From assembly GCA_016711505.1 (NCBI GenBank), contig JADJSV010000019.1:21673-85672 (forward strand): DNA of 64,000 nucleotides, in the 5' to 3' direction. The position numbers were made by a program, and so were the translations under genes. The notes under the pieces were generated by a model. That model was not told the DNA's origin. It saw only the letters and a list, made by a program, of their open reading frames with translations, and did no database searches. Shown piece after piece: positions 26,252 to 35,015 of the stretch (position 1 is the first letter of the stretch; each line of letters begins with the position of its first letter). Source of the stretch: Bacteroidota bacterium. Its GTDB lineage: Bacteria; Bacteroidota; Bacteroidia; AKYH767-A; 2013-40CM-41-45.

Positions 26252-27349
26252 ATGACTACAATTAAAGAAATTACCAATTACCTGGAAACCATTGCGCCAT
26301 TAGCGTTTCAGGAGTCTTATGACAATTGCGGACTGATTGTTGGCGATCCGGCGATGGAAGTTACAGGGATTACAATCTGCCTGGATAGTACGGAAGAGGT
26401 AATTCTGGATGCAAAAAAGAATGGATGTAATCTGGTTATAGCGCATCATCCAATTGTTTTTTCAGGGCTTAAAAAGTTGAATGGGAAAAATTATATTGAA
26501 AGAACAGTCATTTCTGCTATAAAGAATGACGTTGCAATTTATGCAGCCCATACCAATATGGACAATATTATGGGCGGCGTAAATCAGATGATCGCTGATA
26601 AAATTGGTTTGAAAAATGTTAAGATTCTGGCTCCAAAACAAGAAATTTTGAAGAAATTAGTTGTTTTTGTTCCGGTTGAACATGCTGAAAAACTCAGGAG
26701 ATCACTCTTTGAAGCCGGTGCCGGAACGATTGGAAATTATGATCAATGCAGTTTTAACCTCGAAGGAACCGGTACTTTTCGGCCCGGTCCGGAGGCAAGT
26801 CCTTTTGAAGGGAAAATAGGAGAAAGATCTGATGTCACAGAAGTTCGTATAGAGGTCATTTTTGAAGCTCAAAAGGAAAAGTCAATGATATCTGCCATAA
26901 GAAGTGCACATCCTTATGAAGAAGTTGCATTCGACATTTACGCATTAAGCAATGAATATCAAAACGTTGGAAGTGGAATCATAGGAGAACTTCCGCAAAG
27001 TATGGATGAAATGTCGTTTCTTAAACATGTAAAAACGACTATGAAAGCAGGAATTGTAAAATATACGGCACTAACCGGAAAGGCTGTAAACAGGGTTGCA
27101 ATTTGCGGCGGGTCAGGAAGCTTCTTGTTAAATGATGCGTTATACGCTGATGCTCAAGTATTTATAACGTCAGATTACAAATATCATCAGTTTTTTGATG
27201 CAGAAGGAAAAATAGTAATTGCCGACATCGGGCATTTTGAAAGTGAACAGTACACAATGGACCTTTTTAAGTCGTTAATTCTGAAAAAATTTCTTAAATT
27301 TGCCGTCCGTTTAACGGAGGTTAAAACGAATCCGGTCAATTACCTTTAA
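26252..27349 (+). CDS. Nif3-like dinuclear metal-centre protein
   Basis: A 365-residue cytoplasmic protein of the Nif3/YqfO family, which forms hexamers with two metal ions per subunit. Metal-ligand motifs are visible: A-H-H-P-I-V-F near residue 66, A-A-H-T-N-M-D-N near residue 100, and D-I-G-H-F-E-S-E-Q near residue 330. The ~130-residue insert in the middle (about 125-245), as in YqfO, contains H-P-Y-E-E-V-A-F-D. The ATG at 26252 starts the normal family N-terminus (M-T-T-I-K-E-I); the frame is open 39 bases further up from a TTG, which I reject. The biochemical role of the family is not settled. Confidence 0.9.
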   Translation: MTTIKEITNYLETIAPLAFQESYDNCGLIVGDPAMEVTGITICLDSTEEVILDAKKNGCNLVIAHHPIVFSGLKKLNGKNYIERTVISAIKNDVAIYAAHTNMDNIMGGVNQMIADKIGLKNVKILAPKQEILKKLVVFVPVEHAEKLRRSLFEAGAGTIGNYDQCSFNLEGTGTFRPGPEASPFEGKIGERSDVTEVRIEVIFEAQKEKSMISAIRSAHPYEEVAFDIYALSNEYQNVGSGIIGELPQSMDEMSFLKHVKTTMKAGIVKYTALTGKAVNRVAICGGSGSFLLNDALYADAQVFITSDYKYHQFFDAEGKIVIADIGHFESEQYTMDLFKSLILKKFLKFAVRLTEVKTNPVNYL

Positions 27350-27445
27350 AAGTAGTGATTAAATTCGAATCAAAATCCGTGAAGCAGGAAAATTTTTCAG
27401 AAGATGGACTTCTGAATTTGACAAACTAAAAACAATTATCACAAC

Positions 27446-28330
27446 GTGAGCCTATCAAAAATAGCTAAAGCGAAGATCAAACAAAAAGAGCAGGTAGCAT
27501 TCAAGCCTCGTAAAATTGAAAAGATCATCGATGTAAACCGTCTTGAAAAAAAGCTGGAAGAAATTATGGCATTGGATCATAATGAATTTTCAGTTGAGGA
27601 ACGTTTGAAAGCTTTGTATGTGTTACAGGAAATTGATTCCAACATCGACAAGATCCGTACTATCCGTGGTGAATTACCAATGGAGGTTGCTGACTTAGAA
27701 GATGAAATCGTTGGATTGAACACTCGTATCTCAAACATTAACGAAGAGATTACAAATCTTACTGATCAGGTAAATAAGAAGAAACAATCTGCTAAAGATT
27801 CTAAGGAGCAGATCAAAAAATACGAAGCTCAGCAGGATAAAGTAAAAAATAACCGTGAGTTTGATTCATTGAATAAAGAGATCGAATTTCAGAATCTTGA
27901 AATTCAGTTATCAGAAAAACGTTCGAAGGAATTTGCAATTGAAGTTAGCAATAAGAATTTAATTCTAGAAGAAACTCAAAGTATCCTTAACGACCGTGAG
28001 TCAGTATTGAAGTTAAAGCAAACTGAATTGGCGAGTATCGTTGAAGAGACAAAGAAAGAAGAAGATCAGTTAGTGAAAATTGCGGCTAAAGCGCGTACAA
28101 TCATCGATGAGCGTTTACTTGCGGCCTACACTCGTGTTCGCACAAATGCAAGAAACGGTCTGGGTGTTGTTGCTATCCAGCGTGATGCATGTGGTGGATG
28201 TTTCAACAAGATCCCGCCTCAGCGCCAATTGGATATTCGTCAGCATAAAAAAGTGATCGTTTGCGAACATTGCGGACGTATCCTTGTTGATCCAAAGATC
28301 GCTGATGAAGAAGCAGTAGTTGCTGAATAA
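27446..28330 (+). CDS. Coiled-coil protein with C4 zinc ribbon
   Basis: A protein of up to 294 residues: a long antiparallel coiled coil (about 60-235) and a C-terminal zinc ribbon with Cys249, Cys252, Cys273 and Cys276 (C-G-G-C ... C-E-H-C). This is the common Bacteroidota form of the C4-type zinc-ribbon family, thought to bind nucleic acid. The start is uncertain. The GTG at 27446 adds a basic 40-residue segment (M-S-L-S-K-I-A-K-A-K-I-K) that typical relatives lack, while an ATG at 27566 gives the usual beginning just before S-V-E-E-R-L-K-A-L-Y. A clear terminator follows at 28351. Confidence 0.85.
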   Translation: MSLSKIAKAKIKQKEQVAFKPRKIEKIIDVNRLEKKLEEIMALDHNEFSVEERLKALYVLQEIDSNIDKIRTIRGELPMEVADLEDEIVGLNTRISNINEEITNLTDQVNKKKQSAKDSKEQIKKYEAQQDKVKNNREFDSLNKEIEFQNLEIQLSEKRSKEFAIEVSNKNLILEETQSILNDRESVLKLKQTELASIVEETKKEEDQLVKIAAKARTIIDERLLAAYTRVRTNARNGLGVVAIQRDACGGCFNKIPPQRQLDIRQHKKVIVCEHCGRILVDPKIADEEAVVAE

Positions 28331-28350
28331 TTTTCACAATAAAATACAGA

Positions 28351-28386
28351 AAAAGGATTTCATTTTAATGAAGTCCTTTTTTTTTG
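28351..28386 (+). terminator. Rho-independent terminator after the zinc-ribbon gene
   Basis: A stem of AAAGGA and TTCAT pairs with ATGAA and TCCTTT, separated by a TTTA loop and one internal mismatch, and runs into nine T (28377-28385). It lies 20 bases after the stop codon. Confidence 0.85.
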
Positions 28387-28465
28387 AGTAATGTTTTTTA
28401 CTTTGTGATGAATTCCACATTCAGGAATTGCAACGATAGATTTGTACAATTAAATTCATTACATA

Positions 28466-29965
28466 ATGAGAGTGTGGATTATCCTGGTATTTTTAATTCT
28501 GGCATCAAAATTAAGTAGTGCTTACTATGAATTCGACGATAATCTAAAGTCCGCATATACTTCGATCATTTCTCTTGATTTCGAAAAGTCGAATTTGCTA
28601 CTTATTCAGGAGAAAAAAGAAAAACCGGGAAATGATCTGGTCGTCCTTTATTCCAATTACATCGACTTTCTGAAAGCATTTATTTCAGAGGAAGAAATAT
28701 ATTTTAATTCTTTCAAAAAGAGATCCGGGGAAAACCTGAAGGTACTTGAAAAAAAAGAAGAGAATCTCACATCACCTTTTCACCAGTATGCAAAAGCGGA
28801 GATCCTTATTCAACAAGCATTGGTGAAAGTAAAATTCCGTGAATACGTTTCAGCTGCTACAGATATAAGAAAAGCGTATCGCCTGATTGAAAAAAATAAG
28901 ATCTCGCATCCATCATTTCTTCTGAACAGTAAACTGTCAGGATTTCTGGATGTAGTCATTGGTGCAGTCCCACGTGAGTATCATTGGCTTGTTGAGATAG
29001 CAGGAATGGAAGGTTCCGTTGCGCAAGGTACCGGTGATCTGAAATCGCTTTTCAAGGCACTGGAAAAAACAGAGTATAGTTGCTACAGAGAAGAGTTGCT
29101 TTTTTATCTGAGTAATTTATATACAACTTTTAATTCTGGTGAAGGTGACCTGATAGAATGTATGCTCTATATCAGACCTTATTCTGAAAATAGCACACTG
29201 ATGCGTTTTTGTACTGCAACAATACTTATGAAGCTTGGTCGTAATGACGATGCATATTCATTTCTCAAAGACCCTCAGAATTACATGCATGGATTTCCAA
29301 TTGATTTCATGTACTACAAACTTGGCATGAGCAAACTCCGGATGCTCGACCTTTCCGCTTCAAGAGATTTCGAGGAATTTATCAAACGTTTCAAAGGCCA
29401 GAATTATCTTAAGTCTTCATATCAGAAACTTGCATGGATAGAATCACTGAATAATAATTCCCAGGGTTATTACAGCTATATGGCAAAGTGCAGAACGCTC
29501 GGAACAGCATTCATCGATGAAGACAAGGCAGCACAGAGTGAATCTGCTGAAGTGGAGATGGGTAACCGGATTTTATTGCGTTCAAGATTATTGTTTGATG
29601 GTGGTTACTATATTAAAGCGCAACAGGAACTTGCCGGTGTTTCTGTCGACAGCTTTCCAAAATATAAAGATCAGTTGGAAGTTACTTACCGGCTGGCAAG
29701 AATTTATCAGAAGACAGGGCAGGAGGAGAAAGCGATCGATCTTTATCAGAAGACTATTGACAATGGGTCAGCGGCAACTTTTTATTTTGCAGCCAACAGT
29801 GCATTGATGATGGGAATTTTATATGAAGAAAGAAAAGACCTTGATAAAGCAGAAAGTTATTTTAAAAAATGTTTATCAATGGAACGTCACCAATATCAAA
29901 ACAGCATTGATCAAAAAGCGCAAGCGGGGTTGGATAGGATTAAGTTACTTCGTAATCCTGAATAG
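28466..29965 (+). CDS. TPR-repeat protein, secreted or periplasmic
   Basis: A 499-residue protein with a signal-like N-terminus (M-R-V-W-I-I-L-V-F-L-I-L-A-S-K-L). The rest is almost entirely helical. In the C-terminal third there are two good tetratricopeptide repeats, around residues 408-445 (Y-R-L-A-R-I-Y-Q-K-T-G-Q-E-E-K-A-I-D-L-Y) and 446-485 (L-M-M-G-I-L-Y-E-E-R-K-D-L-D-K-A). Such repeats bind partner proteins; no partner can be named. A TAGATTTG at 28437-28444 fits the Bacteroidota -7 box (TAnnTTTG) but has no convincing -33 box. Confidence 0.8.
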   Translation: MRVWIILVFLILASKLSSAYYEFDDNLKSAYTSIISLDFEKSNLLLIQEKKEKPGNDLVVLYSNYIDFLKAFISEEEIYFNSFKKRSGENLKVLEKKEENLTSPFHQYAKAEILIQQALVKVKFREYVSAATDIRKAYRLIEKNKISHPSFLLNSKLSGFLDVVIGAVPREYHWLVEIAGMEGSVAQGTGDLKSLFKALEKTEYSCYREELLFYLSNLYTTFNSGEGDLIECMLYIRPYSENSTLMRFCTATILMKLGRNDDAYSFLKDPQNYMHGFPIDFMYYKLGMSKLRMLDLSASRDFEEFIKRFKGQNYLKSSYQKLAWIESLNNNSQGYYSYMAKCRTLGTAFIDEDKAAQSESAEVEMGNRILLRSRLLFDGGYYIKAQQELAGVSVDSFPKYKDQLEVTYRLARIYQKTGQEEKAIDLYQKTIDNGSAATFYFAANSALMMGILYEERKDLDKAESYFKKCLSMERHQYQNSIDQKAQAGLDRIKLLRNPE

Positions 29966-29980
29966 CCAGAGGGATTCAAA

Positions 29981-30060
29981 GTTCAAGGTTCAAAGTTCAA
30001 AGTTCAAAGTTGGCTTCGTAGTATGACTACGGAGCCAACTTTGAACTTTGAACTTTGAAC
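29981..30060. terminator. Strong palindrome between convergent genes
   Basis: A near-perfect hairpin: the left arm ends AAGTTGGCTTCGTAG, the loop is TATGA, and the right arm begins CTACGGAGCCAACTT, with one mismatch over about 34 pairs. The outer arm is a triple repeat of GTTCAAA. It lies between the TPR gene and the convergent FadL-like gene and its last base is the first base of that gene's stop codon, so it probably ends both transcripts. The tandem GTTCAAA suggests a dispersed repetitive element. Confidence 0.75.
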
Positions 30061-31535
30061 TAAAATTTAAACCCACAAGTAATCACAAAATTATGTGTAG
30101 TCACATCATTCGTAACACCGGGTACGCTTTCTAAGGCCAGAGAATAGGGTTGAAAATATTGATTGCTTTGTGAATATAAATATCCAAGATCAAGGAAGAA
30201 GTTTTTCTCTTTCATTCCAATACCTGCAGAGTAACCGATTTTACTGTAATCACTTCCACTGAAAGTGTATGTCGACTTAATCGGTGATGTTGTATAGTTC
30301 ACACCACCGCGAAAACTTAGGTTCAGATATTTCCATTCAGTGCCCACACGGAAAGTATGAGTCACATCGTATTTCGCCTGAACTAATTTATTTTCGTCGA
30401 AGAAACCATAATTTGTAGAATTGAAACGCGTAGAGCTATAGTCATTCATTTCATAATCGATACCAAGTATTCCCATATTTTCGAATATAAATCCGAAACT
30501 TCCGATTGCCTTAAATGGAGTTGTCATTTCATAATCGAAAGAACCATCTTCTGATTCTGCAGTATAGGTTTGTCCGTCTATGAATCTGCTGGTCATGAAA
30601 TTTTTATAATCATCATGCATCGCATACCAGGTTGGAGTATGAATAGCCAGACCGAATCTGAAAAAATCTGCAGGGCGGTAGATCAAACCGAATTTAAAGT
30701 TTATGCCGGATCCTTCTGTCGTTAAGTTTTGTTTAAAGTCGTAACTTTTAAGTGAATCAATCACATTTGAATTAGTGATCTCTTCGTAAGTTGATTCTTC
30801 TGAATAACGGATAGAATTAATACCAAGTGTAGCACCTATATAAAGTTTGTTGTTGTAATTCCCGCCGAAAGTAAATACTGTTTCACCTTTCGAACCACGA
30901 CCTTCCTTCGAATAACGTTGTGTCTGACCGTACTCTGTTATTGCCGGAGAGTATTGCGTTGTTGCAGTGTCGTTATCCGGGTTAATCAGATAAGTGTAAT
31001 ATGCAAGATATTCATAGAAACTATTCAGTGAACTATAATCCTGACTTCCTGCTGTTTCAGCAAAGTAATCAAGCATAGAGTTATCAGGGTTTTTTCCTTC
31101 AAAATTTACTCTCGTATGAAAGTTATCCTGGCGGTTATAACCAAAGCCAAAGTTCCAGCTTTTCCAGCCTTCGCTTCCTTCATCTTTTCTTAGTTTATTA
31201 GTAAGAACCAAACCGGCATTACCGAAATTAAAATTGAATTTATTTTCACTTGTTTGATTACCGAGAAAAGTTGATTTCGTATTGGCTGCATATATTGAAG
31301 GGGTGAAAGTAACTTCTGAACCTCTATAGATTCCTATCCCTGCTGGATTAGTCGATAGTCCTGAAAAATCTCCACCTAATGCACCGAAAGCACCTGACAT
31401 CGAAGTATAACGTGCAGTTCCGGTGATAGAAGTTCCTGAATATCTGAATGCATCAGCATCAGTTTGCGCATTTGATTTAGTATGCGAAAATATAACTGCT
31501 GAAAGTATAATTATTGTCTGAAATATTTTTTTCAT
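30060..31535 (-). CDS. OMPP1/FadL-family outer-membrane transport protein
   Basis: A 491-residue outer-membrane beta-barrel. Signal peptide M-K-K-I-F-Q-T-I-I-I-L-S ... S-N-A-Q. The start of the mature protein, D-A-D-A-F-R-Y-S-G, and the G-A-F-G-A-L-G-G-D-F-S-G-L-S-T-N-P-A-G-I-G block are the signature of the OMPP1/FadL/TodX family, in which the N-terminus forms a hatch inside the barrel. The rest alternates aromatic and polar residues as expected for strands, and the C-terminus ends in Phe (T-C-G-F-K-F), the usual barrel-insertion signal. It probably carries hydrophobic compounds such as fatty acids; the substrate is unknown. Confidence 0.88.
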   Translation of the reverse strand: MKKIFQTIIILSAVIFSHTKSNAQTDADAFRYSGTSITGTARYTSMSGAFGALGGDFSGLSTNPAGIGIYRGSEVTFTPSIYAANTKSTFLGNQTSENKFNFNFGNAGLVLTNKLRKDEGSEGWKSWNFGFGYNRQDNFHTRVNFEGKNPDNSMLDYFAETAGSQDYSSLNSFYEYLAYYTYLINPDNDTATTQYSPAITEYGQTQRYSKEGRGSKGETVFTFGGNYNNKLYIGATLGINSIRYSEESTYEEITNSNVIDSLKSYDFKQNLTTEGSGINFKFGLIYRPADFFRFGLAIHTPTWYAMHDDYKNFMTSRFIDGQTYTAESEDGSFDYEMTTPFKAIGSFGFIFENMGILGIDYEMNDYSSTRFNSTNYGFFDENKLVQAKYDVTHTFRVGTEWKYLNLSFRGGVNYTTSPIKSTYTFSGSDYSKIGYSAGIGMKEKNFFLDLGYLYSQSNQYFQPYSLALESVPGVTNDVTTHNFVITCGFKF

Positions 31536-31556
31536 AATCTGATTCTTAAGCTTGAA

Positions 31557-31606
31557 TAAAAAAAGCCCGCATGTAGTATAGTTCTCTCTCTTTTTCCATG
31601 CGGGCT
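31557..31606 (-). terminator. Rho-independent terminator of the Asn-rich lipoprotein gene
   Basis: On the minus strand AGCCCGCATG (31606-31597) pairs exactly with CATGCGGGCT (31573-31564) and is followed by a run of seven T. It lies 27 bases after the stop of the lipoprotein gene and upstream of the FadL-like gene, so the two are probably separate transcripts. Confidence 0.9.
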
Positions 31607-31632
31607 GAACACTTTGGGATTAATAAATATTA

Positions 31633-33426
31633 TTATCGTCTTTTATTGCCACCACTATTGTTGTTATTATTATTCCCACGTGATGGAGCAGGACTTGATG
31701 GAGCAGAATTTGAAGGTGATGAACGCTGAAAGTCATTTGATTTTTCCTGCTTGTACTGTTTAGGTTCATTACGAGGCTGGAAGATCGGTGTTCTTGACTC
31801 ATTACGCGGAGTAGTGTTCATTTCCTGTTGAGGTTGTTTAATACTCTCACGTGATGGCTCCTGATTTGGCGTGAAGCTATTACGGGAATTATCTTTATTC
31901 TGGTCTGAATTGTTTTTTGGTTGAACATAATCAGGACGAGAATTGATATTATTATTTCTTGGATCACCATTTTGATTATTATTTTGAAAGTTATTCTGAC
32001 GTGGATTAGTTTCCGGACGAGAATTATTATTCTGATTTTGCTGTATACTGTTCTGACGTGGATTAGACGGCTGAACATTATTCTGACGCGGTGTCGTTTG
32101 CTGATTGTATTGACGTGGCGGTGTAGTATTTTTTATTTCACCATTGTTATTACGTGGAGTAGTGGGCTGCGTTCCTGGACGAACATTCTGATTTTTACTG
32201 TCGTTGTTAGCAGGCTTTTCTCCGGTATTTGGTTTACTTAATCCACCGCGATCATTTGTGTTTTTAATGTCGTCATTCTTTGCAGGATTACTTAATGAAC
32301 CACGGTCATCATTTTTTACATCACCTGAATTTCCGGGTTTGCTTAAGCTACCTCTGTCGTCAGAATTTTGAACACCTGGTTTAGATGGTCTTGTCTGAGC
32401 CGGATTGTTATCACGTGATGGAGTAGAAGTAGCATTATCGCCTTTTCCAATTTGTGGATTACTAAGTTCGCCTCTAGGTTGTGTAGTTTTTCCGGGACGA
32501 TCAAGAGAAGTTCCACGAACATCCGGTTCTTTAGTTCCAGTTCTTGGAATTTTTCCCTGAGCTACTGCAGTTTCGAATTTCTGACCTATAGAACCAACTG
32601 CACGACCGGAACCACCACGAGGCGTATTTCCACCTACAGAACCACGTGGACCATAGTAATGACTATTGTCATCAAAAGAGTTGTAATAGTATGGGTTTGT
32701 ATTTCCGGCATAGTAGCCATTCCAATAGCCATCATTATAACCATTGTAGTAGCCGTTGTTATATCCATGATGATAACCTCCATATCCACCACCATACCAA
32801 CCGGAATTCCAGTATGGATTATATCCGTAGTAAGAAGAATATCCATAACCGAAACCTCCGCCATAGCAGAAAGGTTGTGAGTAATAGTAAGTTGGAGCCC
32901 ACCAGTTATAACCAAGATATATACTTACGCCCCATGAATTTGGAGAATAGTCATACCAGTATGAATTTGTATAGAATGGATCGTAATATCCATAACCAAC
33001 TGCGGGAGTGTAGTAACGACGGATTCGTGAAGAATATTCGTAATCGTAATAATCGTCGTAATAGTTATTGGTAACATAAGTGTTACCTTGTCCGTCAGTA
33101 CTCTGTGTAGAATTCGAGTATTGATCTGAAGGAGCGCTATATTCATTCGATGAATTATAGCTATCATTAGAATTCTGATTTGAACCTTGGTTCTGATCAG
33201 TATTCTGGTTCGATTGATTATCCTGATTGTAATTACTGTTGTTGCTGCTATAATCATTAGCAGGGGCAGCAGGAGTTGCAGGATAAGTTTGCTGAGCCGG
33301 AGCCGGATTGTTTTTAGATGAATAATAAACATCATCCTGAGCTGTAGAACCTGCCTGATAAGTTGATGTACATGCAGAAGCCGATAAGATGATGGCAATT
33401 CCGATTAGTGATTTGAGATTTTTCAT
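31633..33426 (-). CDS. Low-complexity Asn/Gln/Tyr-rich lipoprotein
   Basis: A 597-residue lipoprotein (lipobox S-A-S-A-C, Cys19). After a short D-D-V-Y-Y-S-S motif it has three parts: an Asn/Ser/Gln-rich stretch (about 45-115); a Tyr/Gly/Asn/Trp-rich stretch (about 120-265, with runs such as G-Y-N-N-G-Y-Y-N-G-Y); and a long, disordered, basic tail (265-597) with repeats of D-D-R-G-S-L-S-K-P and then N-P-R-Q-N-N. No enzymatic domain is visible. The composition suggests an unfolded surface or periplasmic polymer-like protein; the role is unknown. The D-D-V-Y-Y-S motif after the lipid anchor recurs in other Bacteroidota lipoproteins. Long open frames on both strands through this region are by-products of the repeated codons. 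Confidence 0.82.
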   Translation of the reverse strand: MKNLKSLIGIAIILSASACTSTYQAGSTAQDDVYYSSKNNPAPAQQTYPATPAAPANDYSSNNSNYNQDNQSNQNTDQNQGSNQNSNDSYNSSNEYSAPSDQYSNSTQSTDGQGNTYVTNNYYDDYYDYEYSSRIRRYYTPAVGYGYYDPFYTNSYWYDYSPNSWGVSIYLGYNWWAPTYYYSQPFCYGGGFGYGYSSYYGYNPYWNSGWYGGGYGGYHHGYNNGYYNGYNDGYWNGYYAGNTNPYYYNSFDDNSHYYGPRGSVGGNTPRGGSGRAVGSIGQKFETAVAQGKIPRTGTKEPDVRGTSLDRPGKTTQPRGELSNPQIGKGDNATSTPSRDNNPAQTRPSKPGVQNSDDRGSLSKPGNSGDVKNDDRGSLSNPAKNDDIKNTNDRGGLSKPNTGEKPANNDSKNQNVRPGTQPTTPRNNNGEIKNTTPPRQYNQQTTPRQNNVQPSNPRQNSIQQNQNNNSRPETNPRQNNFQNNNQNGDPRNNNINSRPDYVQPKNNSDQNKDNSRNSFTPNQEPSRESIKQPQQEMNTTPRNESRTPIFQPRNEPKQYKQEKSNDFQRSSPSNSAPSSPAPSRGNNNNNNSGGNKRR

Positions 33427-33492
33427 TTGGGGTTCCCCTTTCGCTCTTTAGACTATTATTATTAGAGTAATTTTAATGCAAATTTTAATTAT

Positions 33493-33500
33493 TACTTTTG
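33493..33500 (+). promoter_or_regulatory. Possible proS -7 promoter box
   Basis: TACTTTTG matches the Bacteroidota -7 consensus TAnnTTTG exactly and lies 37 bases ahead of the proS ATG, in an AT-rich divergent intergenic region. I could not find a convincing -33 TTG at the usual distance. Confidence 0.35.
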
Positions 33501-33536
33501 TTACCCACGATTTACAAACACCGTACCAAAAACTAT

Positions 33537-35006
33537 ATGAGTAAAGCACTTCCAACCCGAGCAGACAATTATTCCCAATGGTATCAAGACCTTGTAGTTA
33601 AAGCAGATCTGGCAGAAAATTCTGCTGTTCGGGGTTGTATGGTCATTAAGCCATATGGTTACGCTATCTGGGAAAAGATGCAGGCGATTCTGGATAAAAT
33701 GTTCAAGGATACAGGCCATTCTAACGCATATTTCCCGCTTTTTATTCCAAAATCATTCTTTGCCAAGGAAGCTTCTCACGTTGATGGCTTTGCCAAAGAA
33801 TGTGCCGTAGTTACCCATTATCGGTTAAAAAATGATGGAAAAGGCGGAATTATGGTCGATCCGGATGCCAAACTGGAGGAGGAGCTGATCGTCAGACCGA
33901 CTTCCGAAACGATTATCTGGAATACTTATCGTGGCTGGATCGAATCGTACCGTGATTTACCTATTCTGGTTAATCAATGGGCAAATGTTGTCCGTTGGGA
34001 AATGAGAACGCGGTTGTTTTTAAGAACTACTGAATTTCTTTGGCAGGAAGGGCATACAGCTCATGCAACTGCTGAAGAAGCGGTGGAAGAAACTCGGAAA
34101 ATGCTTGAAGTATACGCAGATTTTGCTGAGAACACCCTGGCAATACCTGTTTTGAAAGGAGTAAAAACAGCGAATGAAAGATTTGCAGGTGCACTCGATA
34201 CATATTGTATAGAAGCAATGATGCAGGATGGAAAAGCACTGCAGGCCGGGACCTCGCATTTCCTTGGACAGAATTTTGCAAAAGCATTTGATGTGCAGTT
34301 TACAAATCGCGAAGGTAAAAAGGAATTTGTATGGGCAACTTCATGGGGTGTTTCTACCCGTTTGATGGGTGCTTTGATAATGGCGCATAGTGATGATGAA
34401 GGATTAGTACTTCCACCAAAACTGGCGCCGATTCAGGTTGTAATCGTTCCGATCTATAAAGGCGAAGAACAACTTAAACTGATCACAGAGAAAGTTGATA
34501 AGATCATTGCTGAATTAAAAGCAAAAAATATTTCTGTTAAATACGATGACAGAGATACACATAAGCCGGGTTGGAAATTTTCTGAATATGAATTGAAAGG
34601 AATTCCGGTTCGGATCGCAATTGGGCCGCGTGATCTTGAAAATGGAACTGCTGAAGTTGCCCGTCGTGATACGAAGGAAAAATCTGTAATGCAGATTACC
34701 GATCTTGCAATAAAGATCGAACATTTGCTTGAACAGATCCAGGATAATATATATCGTCGTGCTTCCGATTTCAGAGAAAGTCATACATACAAAGCGGATT
34801 CATACGATGAGTTCAAATCAAGACTGGATGATGGTGGATTCGTACTTGCACATTGGGATGGAACATCTGAAACAGAAGAAAAAATAAAGGAAGAGACGAA
34901 AGCAACGATCCGTTGTATTCCGATCGATAACAAACTGGAAGCCGGTAAGTGTATCTTTTCCGGAAATCCTTCGACGCAAAGAGTAGTCTTCGCAAGGTCT
35001 TACTAA
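33537..35006 (+). CDS. proS: Prolyl-tRNA synthetase (archaeal/eukaryal type)
   Basis: A 489-residue class II aminoacyl-tRNA synthetase that charges tRNA-Pro. Family motifs visible: A-V-R-G-C-M-V-I-K-P-Y-G-Y near the start, class II motif 2 in V-V-R-W-E-M-R-T-R-L-F-L-R-T, T-E-F-L-W-Q-E-G-H-T-A-H, and motif 3 near W-G-V-S-T-R-L-M-G-A. The anticodon-binding domain follows (about 285-385), then the C-terminal domain ending A-R-S-Y, which marks the short archaeal-like ProS without the bacterial editing insert. I chose the ATG at 33537; the frame is open to a TTG 39 bases upstream. It ends 9 bases before the next gene. Confidence 0.95.
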   Translation: MSKALPTRADNYSQWYQDLVVKADLAENSAVRGCMVIKPYGYAIWEKMQAILDKMFKDTGHSNAYFPLFIPKSFFAKEASHVDGFAKECAVVTHYRLKNDGKGGIMVDPDAKLEEELIVRPTSETIIWNTYRGWIESYRDLPILVNQWANVVRWEMRTRLFLRTTEFLWQEGHTAHATAEEAVEETRKMLEVYADFAENTLAIPVLKGVKTANERFAGALDTYCIEAMMQDGKALQAGTSHFLGQNFAKAFDVQFTNREGKKEFVWATSWGVSTRLMGALIMAHSDDEGLVLPPKLAPIQVVIVPIYKGEEQLKLITEKVDKIIAELKAKNISVKYDDRDTHKPGWKFSEYELKGIPVRIAIGPRDLENGTAEVARRDTKEKSVMQITDLAIKIEHLLEQIQDNIYRRASDFRESHTYKADSYDEFKSRLDDGGFVLAHWDGTSETEEKIKEETKATIRCIPIDNKLEAGKCIFSGNPSTQRVVFARSY

Positions 35007-35015
35007 AATATTGAA

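Noticed and set aside
31818..33398. Several long open frames on both strands inside the Asn-rich lipoprotein gene
   Set aside because: They follow from the repeated AAT/CAG/TAT codons. Their translations are runs of I, T, R and H with no signal or domain, and the lipoprotein frame has a start, lipobox, stop and terminator.
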